Of a DNA stretch of 5,491 nt, positions 1 through 5,329 are shown one piece after another (positions within the stretch are counted from its first letter, which is position 1; each line of letters starts with the position of its first letter). The DNA is from JBQTIP01 sp052388025 (GTDB taxonomy: Bacteria > Actinomycetota > UBA4738 > HRBIN12): the NCBI GenBank assembly GCA_052388025.1, contig JBQTIP010000035.1, positions 1 to 5,491 on the forward strand. Reading direction: 5' to 3'. The notes below the pieces were generated by a model, which was not told where the DNA came from, searched no databases, and worked only from the letters and a program-made list of their open reading frames with translations. The position numbers and the translations under genes are program-made.

Positions 1-7
1 CGGGCGC

Positions 8-460
8 TCAGGCAACCCCTCCGGCGTCGCCGGCCCCAGCGCCCGCTCCCTCGTCCCCCTCGTCGTCGCAAGAGTCCGCGCTGGCACTGGCGGTCGAGTC
101 CGCGCTGGCACTGGCGCTCGAGTCCGCGCTGGCGCTCGAGTCCGCGCTGGCGCTCGAGTCCGCGCTGGCGCTCGAGTCCGCGCTGGCGCTGCAGCTCGAG
201 TCCCCGCTGGCGGTCGAGTCGATCCCGTCGTCGGCGCCGTCGAGCTCGTCCTCCGCCTCACTCTCTACGGAGACCTCGACGGTCCCGTCCTCGAGATCGA
301 GGGACACGTTCTCCCCCGAGGCGACCTCGCCCTCGGGAGTCTCCGCGATCGCTGCTTGAGGCAGCCCGCCGGCGACGAACCCGGCGACGGATCCGCCGAG
401 CGCGATCTTGAACAGCCTGCTCCTGCGCAGCCCGCCCAAACCCTTCCATGCCTCCGTCAC
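8..460 (-). CDS. Exported acidic Ser-Ala-Asp repeat protein (150 aa)
   Basis: Function unknown; I do not recognise the family. The GTG at 460-458 is chosen because a strong Shine-Dalgarno (GGGAGGTG, 475-468) sits 9 nt upstream. A longer in-frame extension would run antisense through the cyclase gene. Residues 1-39 look like a Sec signal peptide: basic n-region (K6, R12, R13, R15, K18), hydrophobic core about 19-34, and an A-I-A site before E40. Residues 40-83 are Glu/Asp-rich and non-repetitive. Residues 81-130 are a low-complexity array of D-S-(S/T)-A-S-A hexamers and octamers. Cysteines C90 and C131 lie at its two ends. The tail is D/E/G/A-rich, with no LPXTG motif, lipobox or C-terminal membrane helix. 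Such a chain is probably disordered, strongly negative and outside the membrane. It could be a cell-surface spacer or a cation-binding protein, which is inference. It has its own RBS and a 257-bp upstream gap, so probably its own promoter. Confidence 0.72.
   Translation of the reverse strand: MTEAWKGLGGLRRSRLFKIALGGSVAGFVAGGLPQAAIAETPEGEVASGENVSLDLEDGTVEVSVESEAEDELDGADDGIDSTASGDSSCSASADSSASADSSASADSSASADSSASASADSTASASADSCDDEGDEGAGAGAGDAGGVA
72..221 (-). repeat. In-frame 18/24-bp tandem repeat array encoding DSSASA units
   Basis: On the plus strand the word GAGTCC begins at 72, 96, 120, 138, 156, 174, 198 and 216, so the spacing is 24, 24, 18, 18, 18, 24 and 18 bp. The core unit is GAGTCCGCGCTGGCGCTC, and most copies are joined through CTCGAG. 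Read on the minus strand, each unit encodes Asp-Ser-(Ser/Thr)-Ala-Ser-Ala, and the 24-bp version adds one Ser-Ala pair. All spacings are multiples of three, so copy-number changes keep the frame. The three consecutive 18-bp copies at 120-173 are nearly identical, which suggests recent slippage or unequal recombination. The outer copies are more diverged. Confidence 0.9.
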
Positions 461-467
461 GGCGATC

Positions 468-475
468 CACCTCCC
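468..475 (-). promoter_or_regulatory. Ribosome binding site deciding the GTG start at 460
   Basis: The minus strand reads GGGAGGTG, an excellent Shine-Dalgarno, and GGAGG ends 9 nt before the GTG. It is the main reason for preferring a 150-aa product over an extended frame. An ATG at 482-480 is out of frame. Confidence 0.7.
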
Positions 476-534
476 TGGCCATGGCGTCGGAGTCGACGTT
501 CGCCGACCCGGAGCGACGGCCTTCCGCGATGTCC

Positions 535-543
535 ACCTATTAC
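535..543 (-). promoter_or_regulatory. Shared 9-mer GTAATAGGT upstream of the repeat-protein gene
   Basis: The minus strand reads GTAATAGGT 75 bp before the GTG start. The identical 9-mer occurs upstream of the other exported-protein gene (5321-5329). It is an AT-rich island in GC-rich DNA, as a -10 region or activator site might be. I see no convincing -35 hexamer at the proper distance in either copy, so a promoter role is only a possibility. Confidence 0.2.
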
Positions 544-692
544 ATCGGCGGCCGTGCCCGTCCTCCGCATCGACCGATCGTCGGTTTGTGTGTCCCCCAT
601 TAGAGGGACCGACCGCTGACGGCGGGGGCCGATAGGGGGGGCATCGACCCGGCCGAGTTGCTCGCTTTGTCGCGTCGAGTCGAGCTGACCCA

Positions 693-710
693 AGGGGTAC
701 CGGTCCCCCT
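693..710 (-). terminator. Weak hairpin just after the cyclase stop
   Basis: The arms AGGGG (693-697) and CCCCT (706-710) can form a 5-bp GC stem with an 8-base loop, 8 nt past the TAA of the cyclase gene. No T-run follows on the minus strand, so it would be a poor intrinsic terminator. It may be chance in GC-rich DNA. Confidence 0.2.
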
Positions 711-717
711 CGCAGAC

Positions 718-3700
718 TTACGTTGGCGAGGAGCCGCCCCTGCGCACCAGTTCGGGCTCTGTCAGCGCCTGGACCCAGTGGGCAGCTTCGAGCGTCTTCC
801 GGGCGCGCTCGATCTCCTCTTCGCCGCCGACCACGTCTGCCCCGAAGACCCGACCGATCCACCAGACGAGGGACGCGAGATCGTTCGGCCACGCTCGATC
901 GCGTTCCACCTCGAGGAGCCGAACGGCGTTCGCGAGCGCTCCCTCCTCGTCGCCGGCCGCGAGCAGTACGACGACCTCGGGCACCACGAGGTCGGACGAT
1001 GTCTCCTCGCGCCGGCCGCCGGTCTGCGCGGCCGCGTCCTCGAGGACGCGCCGCCCCTCCCGAAGGTCTCGGGTCGCGGCGAACACCCTCGCGAGTTCCC
1101 CAGCCGTCCAGGAGATGAGGCTCCGCTCCTTCAGATCGCGCGTGATCCGGAAGGCCTCCCGCAGCGCCTGCTCGGCTTCTTCGAGGCGCCCCCGGAGCCG
1201 TAACAGGACCCCTCGGGACGTGAGGGCGCTCGCGAGCTCCCACCGCGCCCCGAGCTCCCGGAACGACCGGACGGCCTGCTCGAGTACCGGGTCGGCCTCG
1301 ACCAGGCGCCACATCCGGCGAAGCGAGTTCCCGACGTTCTCCTGGGCGACGGCGACGGTGAACGGATCACCGGTCTCTTCGCCGATGGCGAGCGCCTGCC
1401 GGGCGAGCGCCAGGGAATCCTCCTCGTCGCCCGTCGAGGAGTTCACCGTCGCGAGCGTGACGAGCGACCTCGCCTCGGCCCACGCGTCGTGCTCGGGGTT
1501 CGACCTCGCGACCTCGAGCGCCTCCTCGAACATGGCACGCGCCTGCTCGAGATCGCCGCGCCACCAGGGCGCCCAGCCGGCCGTCAGCAGCACCCGCGCG
1601 AGGGTCCAGGGGTCTCCCATCTCGCGCGCGGCGGCAAGGGCCCGATCGAACAGCTCGGCGGCCCGCTCGCGATCGCCCCTGACCGAGAGCTCGATGTCGG
1701 CGAGGAACCGGGAGGCCTGTGCCCTGACGCGAACGTCGTCCCCGCCCACGTCGAGCGCCCTGGTGAGGGGGCCGACCGCGGCCTCGAACTCCCCGAGCCA
1801 GTAACGCGACTCTCCCAGCCCGGCGAGGATCAGGGCCTCACGCGCGCCCCACCCGCGCTCCGGGCCGGCCAGCGCAAGCGCGCGCTCGTACAGATCGACC
1901 GCCCCGCGTGACTCGATGCCGCTTCGATCGAGGTCGCCGGCATGCGCCAGCGCCTCGACAGCTCGATCGGCGAGCGTCCGATCCTTCGGGTCCAGGTCGA
2001 GGGCCGCGCGAGCGGCCTGTTCCAGGTGATACGCGATCGCGCGAGGGCGCCGCCCGGCCGTCGGCGGCTCGGAGAGCTTGTTCGCCACGCGAAGGTGGAG
2101 CCGCTGGCGCTCGCGCTTGGCCAAGCTCTCGTAGGCCACATCCCGAACGAGCCCGTCGCGGAACCGCCACGCGCGGGGCCGCTCCTCATCGTGGACCAAC
2201 AGCTCCTCGCCTTCGAGCAGGCCGAGCACCTCCTCGTGGGGCTCCGCGATGATCCCCAGCTCCGTCCGGTCGAACGCGCCACGTGCGAACACCGAGGCCT
2301 TCCGAAGCAGGTCGCGGGCCTCCCCCGGGAGATGATCGATGCGCGCGGCGACGACGGCCTGGACGGTCGGCGGCAGGAGCGGGCTCGGAAGCGGCCCGGT
2401 CGTCGTCGGCAGGTGCGACCCCCGGTGCACGAGCATGCCGGTCGTCTCGACGATGAAGAAGGGGTTCCCGCCGGCGTGGCGAGCGATGCGCTCGGCCGTC
2501 TCGTCGTCCAGACCCTCGCCGGCCTCGTGTACGAGCTGGACGGCGTCCGGAGGAGACAGTGGCTCCAGGTACAGGTTCAGCGAGTCCCCGAGTCCGCCGC
2601 CCCAGTCGGGTCGCGTCTCGAGGAGGCCGTAGCGCGAGACGCACAACACGAGGACCGGGATGCCCTTGGCGTCCCGGACGAACTGCTCGACCAGGTCGAG
2701 GAGGGCCGGCTGGGCGAGGTGGAGGTCCTCGAAGACCATGACGGCCGGTCCCTTCCGTGTCAGCCCCTCCACGAACGCCAGGAGCCCCGAGCGAACCTCG
2801 GCGACACGGTACCGAGCCGGGTCCCGGAGCTCCTCACCGATCCCCAGCGCCACCGCCAGACGGGCCACGACCTGCGGGACCTCGCTCGGGCGGCAGCAGG
2901 CCTCGACCGCTCGCTCGAGCTTCATCATGATCTCCCCACTGGGTTCGTCGCCCTCTGCTCCGAGCTGGGCGAGGAGCATCTGGGCGAGCGGGGCGAACGT
3001 CTCCTCCTCCTCGAACGGGCTCGCACGCCCGACGAGGACCTCGGTCTCCTCCGACAGCCCGGCCAGAAACTCATGGGCGAGGCGCGTCTTCCCGATCCCC
3101 GGCTCGCCGAACAGCGTGACGAGATGGCCTCGGGCCGTGTCCCCTACGCGCTCGAGGGTGCCGAGCAGGAGCGCGAGCTCGCGCCGGCGGTTCACGAACG
3201 GGATGGTCCGGCGGGACGAGCGCGATGCGACGGCGACGACTGGCCAGGCGGGGACGGCCTCCTCGAAACCCTTGGCGGCGACCTCGCGCTTGGGCCCGAA
3301 CTCGACGTCCCCGCGGGTGAGCTGCCAGGTCGTGTCCGAGACCAGCACATTGTCGGGCTCGGCCGCCTGCTGGAGCCGAGCCGCGAGGTTCACCGCGGAT
3401 CCTGCAGGCTGGACCTGCTCGCCGGGACCGGCCGCAACGGCGACGGAGCCCGTACTGATCCCGGCCCTCGCCCGGATCGGCATCGGGAGCGCCAGCTCCT
3501 CCCCGAGCCGGCCGAGCCGGTCCCGGACCGAAAGCGCCGCCCGAACCGCCCGCAGGGCGTCGTCGTCGTGGGCATGTGGGACGCCGAAGACACCGAGCAC
3601 GGCGTCGCCCGAGAAGCTCTCCGCGCGGCCGCGGAGCGACTGGATCTCGTCGGCCACCGCGCGGTAGAAGGCGGCCATCACCTCGCGGAAGCGCTCCGGG

Positions 3701-3867
3701 TCGAGCCGGGTCGAGAGCTCGGTCGAGCCGGCCAGGTCGACGAACAGGAGCGTGACGACCTTGCGCTCGACATCCTGCGCGGCGTCAACCGCATACCCAC
3801 AGCTCGGGCAGAACCGGGCGCCTTCGGGAAGCGAAGCGCCACAGCGCTCGCAGCTGGGCTGGCTCAC
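718..3867 (-). CDS. Zinc-ribbon / class III nucleotidyl cyclase / STAND ATPase / TPR signalling protein (1049 aa)
   Basis: Cytoplasmic multidomain regulator with no signal peptide or membrane helix. Domains: a zinc ribbon with paired C-x-x-C (C6/C9, C20/C23); a class III adenylate/guanylate cyclase homology domain, about 33-205; a AAA/STAND-type P-loop ATPase with Walker A GEPGIGKT (254-261), Walker B VMVFED (376-381) and the GGNPFF motif (466-471) usual in MalT/LuxR-like ATPases; and a helical TPR-like C-terminus, about 640-1040. About 1000-1150 aa is typical of this architecture. In the cyclase domain the two metal-binding aspartates (D44 in LFVDLAGST, D88 in SGDAV) and the transition-state pair N160/R164 (VNLAAR) are present. 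The two purine-selecting positions, usually Lys (E-K-F-I-G-D) and Asp (G-D-A-V-N), are S84 and S157. Activity and substrate are therefore uncertain: it may make cAMP or cGMP weakly, use another nucleotide, or only bind one. The GTG at 3867 is the only start that keeps the whole zinc ribbon. Its RBS is weak (GGCGG directly adjacent). The stop is TAA. Confidence 0.93.
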   Translation of the reverse strand: MSQPSCERCGASLPEGARFCPSCGYAVDAAQDVERKVVTLLFVDLAGSTELSTRLDPERFREVMAAFYRAVADEIQSLRGRAESFSGDAVLGVFGVPHAHDDDALRAVRAALSVRDRLGRLGEELALPMPIRARAGISTGSVAVAAGPGEQVQPAGSAVNLAARLQQAAEPDNVLVSDTTWQLTRGDVEFGPKREVAAKGFEEAVPAWPVVAVASRSSRRTIPFVNRRRELALLLGTLERVGDTARGHLVTLFGEPGIGKTRLAHEFLAGLSEETEVLVGRASPFEEEETFAPLAQMLLAQLGAEGDEPSGEIMMKLERAVEACCRPSEVPQVVARLAVALGIGEELRDPARYRVAEVRSGLLAFVEGLTRKGPAVMVFEDLHLAQPALLDLVEQFVRDAKGIPVLVLCVSRYGLLETRPDWGGGLGDSLNLYLEPLSPPDAVQLVHEAGEGLDDETAERIARHAGGNPFFIVETTGMLVHRGSHLPTTTGPLPSPLLPPTVQAVVAARIDHLPGEARDLLRKASVFARGAFDRTELGIIAEPHEEVLGLLEGEELLVHDEERPRAWRFRDGLVRDVAYESLAKRERQRLHLRVANKLSEPPTAGRRPRAIAYHLEQAARAALDLDPKDRTLADRAVEALAHAGDLDRSGIESRGAVDLYERALALAGPERGWGAREALILAGLGESRYWLGEFEAAVGPLTRALDVGGDDVRVRAQASRFLADIELSVRGDRERAAELFDRALAAAREMGDPWTLARVLLTAGWAPWWRGDLEQARAMFEEALEVARSNPEHDAWAEARSLVTLATVNSSTGDEEDSLALARQALAIGEETGDPFTVAVAQENVGNSLRRMWRLVEADPVLEQAVRSFRELGARWELASALTSRGVLLRLRGRLEEAEQALREAFRITRDLKERSLISWTAGELARVFAATRDLREGRRVLEDAAAQTGGRREETSSDLVVPEVVVLLAAGDEEGALANAVRLLEVERDRAWPNDLASLVWWIGRVFGADVVGGEEEIERARKTLEAAHWVQALTEPELVRRGGSSPT

Positions 3868-3892
3868 CCGCCAAGCATACGAGCGCCCGCTG

Positions 3893-4069
3893 TCAGTCCC
3901 GGCTCGCCAACGCGAAGCGCTCGCGAACCCGCCACATGCCGTCCCGGCCCTCCTCCATCAGCGTGGCCTCGCGTGCCTCCGTCTCGATCGGAAGCCCCGG
4001 CGCGAGGGCCGCCTCGATGCTCGAGATGAGGCCGTCGTCCGGGCTCTGCGCGACCGCGGGGTGCGGCAC
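3893..4069 (-). CDS. Small unrecognised coding stretch, possible 3' gene remnant (58 aa)
   Basis: Not recognised. The minus-strand frame ending in TGA at 3893-3895 has all but about three of its 58 third positions as G or C. Upstream of about 4095 the same frame drops to roughly two thirds, so real coding appears to begin near there. The only nearby in-frame start is GTG at 4069-4067, which lacks a clear Shine-Dalgarno. The product is soluble-looking, with a probable helical, charged C-terminal half (IETEAREATLMEEG, then RVRERFALASRD). The stop is 25 bp before the cyclase GTG, an operon-like spacing. With no good start and a MITE-like element 150 bp upstream, it may be the tail of a gene whose 5' part was lost. 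Alternatives are a genuine small protein or chance GC bias. Confidence 0.4.
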   Translation of the reverse strand: MPHPAVAQSPDDGLISSIEAALAPGLPIETEAREATLMEEGRDGMWRVRERFALASRD

Positions 4070-4218
4070 CCCGGCATCGTAGGTGCCGGCGAGCGCCCTA
4101 CATCGCCGCGACGCTTCAAAGGGCCGCGGACTTTCGGCCGCGAAACTCGACCTGGCGGCCGACGGGGACGAACGACCAGATCCTGCTTCAATCGGGTAGG
4201 GGGCGGGGTTAGCCCTGA
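4070..4218. other. Non-coding stretch between small ORF and MITE-like element
   Basis: No frame here keeps the strong third-position GC bias of the real genes. The word GCTTCAA occurs near 4112 and 4183 and again inside the neighbouring element near 4304, which may be chance. A promoter for the small ORF and cyclase should lie here or in the element, but I cannot pick out -35/-10 boxes. Confidence 0.4.
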
Positions 4219-4338
4219 GAGCCTGTTGCAGAAACCATCGGCAGACGCCCGCACCCACACGATGCTGTGGGTGACGTCTTGTTAGCCTCCAACATGTAGC
4301 GTCGCTTCAAGCGCCCGCTCGGTTTCTGCGACAGGCTC
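4219..4338. mobile_element. MITE-like element, 120 bp, with 18-bp terminal inverted repeats
   Basis: The left end GAGCCTGTTGCAGAAACC (4219-4236) and the right end (4321-4338, reverse complement GAGCCTGTCGCAGAAACC) match at 17 of 18 positions. The similarity runs four bases further out (CTGA against CTAA), giving 20/22. The 84-bp interior has no credible ORF. It contains a perfect 8-bp hairpin: CACCCACA (4252-4259), loop CGATGC, TGTGGGTG (4266-4273). Ends beginning GAGCC or GAGAC are usual in several IS families, including IS5-type elements, so a non-autonomous derivative mobilised in trans is likely. That family assignment is inference. No clean target duplication is seen: the three bases outside are TGA on the left and TTA on the right, both fitting T-N-A but not identical. 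It lies between the propeller gene's terminators and the small ORF, and breaks no intact gene. Confidence 0.75.
4252..4273. repeat. Perfect 8-bp hairpin inside the MITE-like element
   Basis: CACCCACA and TGTGGGTG are exact reverse complements separated by the 6-base loop CGATGC. No T-run follows on either strand (GACGTCTT on the plus strand), so a terminator role is doubtful. It may be a structural part of the element. Confidence 0.5.
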
Positions 4339-4455
4339 TTAGGTGCACACCAAAGCAAGCATGCGCCTTCGCCGGCGCCGCTGAGCCTCTCGGGCAATGG
4401 GCGTCCGTTAGGGGAGGTGACGCTCTCGGCCGGCCAGAGCCGCTGACAAAGCAAA
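4339..4455. other. Gene-free flank between the MITE-like element and the terminators
   Basis: I see no ORF with coding bias, no RNA gene and no further copy of the element's ends. The stretch is slightly less GC-rich near 4343-4360 and otherwise unremarkable. Confidence 0.4.
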
Positions 4456-4471
4456 GACCGTACCGGCGGTC
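4456..4471 (-). terminator. Second, distal hairpin with T-rich tail
   Basis: The minus strand reads GACCG, loop CCGGTA, CGGTC, followed at once by TTTGCTTTGT. The stem is only 5 bp, but the T-rich tail has intrinsic-terminator form and stands out in GC-rich DNA. It lies 65-80 bp past the stop of the propeller gene's C-terminal fragment. It could be a back-up to the hairpin at 4482-4510. Confidence 0.4.
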
Positions 4472-4481
4472 GACAAATGGA

Positions 4482-4510
4482 GGAGCCCCCAGGGGTGAGC
4501 CGAGGGCTCC
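4482..4510 (-). terminator. Terminator hairpin of the propeller gene
   Basis: GGAGCCC (4482-4488) and GGGCTCC (4504-4510) form a perfect 7-bp stem around a 15-base loop, starting 25 bp past the TAG at 4538-4536. On the minus strand it is followed by TCCATTTGT, a modestly T-rich stretch. Position and orientation fit an intrinsic terminator for the original full-length propeller gene, supporting 4536 as its true end. Confidence 0.55.
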
Positions 4511-4535
4511 CACATCCGTCACCGATCGGTTACTC

Positions 4536-4784
4536 CTAGCAGCCGACGGTCCTGACCGAATCGGACCCCTCGAGCGCCGTGCCTCCGAACGTCTCTCCCG
4601 TCAGCGTGGCCGAGGTAACTCCGCACTGGATCCCGGTCTCTTGGGTCCTGAAGTGCAGGACGAGATCGGTGTCCCCGTCCCCGTCCACATCCTCAAGCGC
4701 ATGTTGAGTCGGGCCGGCACCCGCGGGTCCGAACTGAACGGTCGATGGGTCGACGTCGCTCGCGTCAAAGTCAGCCGTCGTCAT
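4536..4784 (-). pseudogene. Out-of-frame C-terminal domain of the secreted propeller protein
   Basis: This frame carries a domain I recognise as the C-terminal module of many bacterial secreted proteins. It opens with T-T-A-D-F-D-A-S-D-V-D-P-S-T-V, then a calcium-loop-like D-V-D-G-D-G-D-T-D, then L-V-L-H-F-R-T-Q-E-T-G-I, and ends S-D-S-V-R-T-V-G-C. In relatives it follows a longer extracellular region; here it is preceded, one frame off, by the propeller repeats of 4771-5205. An ATG at 4784-4782 exists without a Shine-Dalgarno, and no signal peptide precedes it, so independent expression would leave an exported-type domain in the cytoplasm. I read it as the severed end of the same gene. It could be joined only by a +1 frameshift at GGC-TGA-C or if the sequence has an indel error. 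Confidence 0.65.
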
Positions 4785-5205
4785 CGATGGTGATGCCAAT
4801 GGGCCCATCAAAGCTCCCGCCCGAGGAGACTGTGGTCTGGGCCCCGGTTTCGGGGTCGACGCGGATCACCCCGCCACCTCCCCCGAAGGCGCCCAAATCG
4901 GCGACCAGGACGTCGCCGTCGTCATCGATGGTGATGCCCCAGGGCTCCACGAAGCTCCCGCCCGAGGAGACCGTGGTCTGGGCCCCGGTTTCGGGGTCCA
5001 CGCGGACGACGCCGCCACATCCGCTGGGGCACGGCCCGCCGAAGCCGTCCGCAACGGCGACCAGGATGTCGCCGGAGTCATCGTCAGCGACAGCAGACGA
5101 GGGCACGACAAGCAACGCTGTCAGGACGTTGACAGCGATGACAGATATCGAGGCGACCAGGAGACGGATGGCTCGTCCACCCGCGGCATCCAATTGATTT
5201 CTCAT
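4771..5205 (-). CDS. Secreted NHL/beta-propeller-like protein, truncated N-terminal part (144 aa)
   Basis: ATG at 5205-5203 is preceded by a strong Shine-Dalgarno (AGGGAGGAGG, 5220-5211, 5-nt spacing). A longer in-frame start near 5286 would add a non-signal-like extension. Residues 1-40 are a Sec signal peptide: R11 and R14, hydrophobic core about 15-35, A-V-A cleavage site before D41. The mature part has two propeller-type repeats (about 64-103 and 111-144). Both contain the identical 18 residues RVDPETGAQTTVSSGGSF and G-I-T-I-D-D-D-G, resembling NHL/SMP-30-like extracellular beta-propellers. Two repeats are far too few for a closed propeller of 5-7 blades, and the protein stops at TGA (4773-4771) in the middle of the second. 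Family members continue with further blades or a C-terminal domain, which here lies in another frame (4784-4536). The product is probably non-functional unless frameshifted. Confidence 0.7.
   Translation of the reverse strand: MRNQLDAAGGRAIRLLVASISVIAVNVLTALLVVPSSAVADDDSGDILVAVADGFGGPCPSGCGGVVRVDPETGAQTTVSSGGSFVEPWGITIDDDGDVLVADLGAFGGGGGVIRVDPETGAQTTVSSGGSFDGPIGITIDDDG
4781..5016 (-). repeat. Two 95-bp direct repeats, 141-bp period, encoding the propeller blades
   Basis: Copies at 4781-4875 and 4922-5016 agree at about 83 of 95 positions, including an almost unbroken 44-bp core over the CGCCCGAGGAGA...TTTCGGGGTC segment. The period of 141 bp equals 47 codons, one propeller repeat. The similarity reflects recent duplication of a blade and offers homology for recombination, relevant to the deletion seen at the left copy. 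Confidence 0.85.
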
Positions 5206-5210
5206 CTGGC

Positions 5211-5220
5211 CCTCCTCCCT
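5211..5220 (-). promoter_or_regulatory. Ribosome binding site deciding the ATG start at 5205
   Basis: The minus strand reads AGGGAGGAGG, an almost ideal Shine-Dalgarno, ending 5 nt before ATG. It places the start directly in front of the signal peptide. Confidence 0.75.
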
Positions 5221-5320
5221 CGATCGTGGCAGGACGGCCTCCGGCCCACCGCTTCCGGCTCCTCTTCGGACCCGCCCGGCGCCCACCGCATGACTTCGGT
5301 CGTCGACGTGCTCAGCCGAT

Positions 5321-5329
5321 ACCTATTAC
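5321..5329 (-). promoter_or_regulatory. Second copy of the 9-mer GTAATAGGT upstream of the propeller gene
   Basis: Same orientation as the copy at 535-543, here 116 bp before the ATG. It sits in GGAGGTAATAGGTATCGG, one of the few AT-rich spots in this upstream region. It could be a -10-like box or a regulator half-site; no second element is recognisable. Confidence 0.2.

Noticed and set aside
72..221. Regular repeats resembling a CRISPR array.
   Set aside because: The units are contiguous 18/24-bp coding repeats with no unique spacers, and lie within a signal-peptide gene frame.
403..430. Tat-like twin arginine (L-R-R-S-R-L-F-K) in the repeat-protein signal peptide.
   Set aside because: The spacing does not match S/T-R-R-x-F-L-K: one extra residue separates the arginines from L-F-K. 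Sec export is the simpler reading.
461..1312. In-frame upstream extension of the repeat-protein frame on the minus strand (would give 434 aa).
   Set aside because: It overlaps the cyclase coding sequence in another frame of the same strand, is Arg/Pro/Gly-rich shadow sequence, and the strong RBS and signal peptide set the start at 460.
1942..4029. Very long open frame (695 aa) on the plus strand.
   Set aside because: It is antisense to the cyclase gene; long antisense frames are expected in GC-rich genes. The minus-strand frame has recognisable domains and motifs, and this one has none.
4280..4310. Possible outward promoter in the MITE-like element (TTGAAG, then GCTAAC after 18 bp) reading toward the cyclase.
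   Set aside because: The -10 match is poor and the spacing is marginal; I could not support it.
4764..4770. CTT-TGA-C, the RF2-type +1 frameshift heptamer, just past the propeller stop.
   Set aside because: In the frame of the N-terminal part it comes after the TGA at 4773-4771, so ribosomes would already have terminated. It is most likely a coincidence of the downstream F-D codons.
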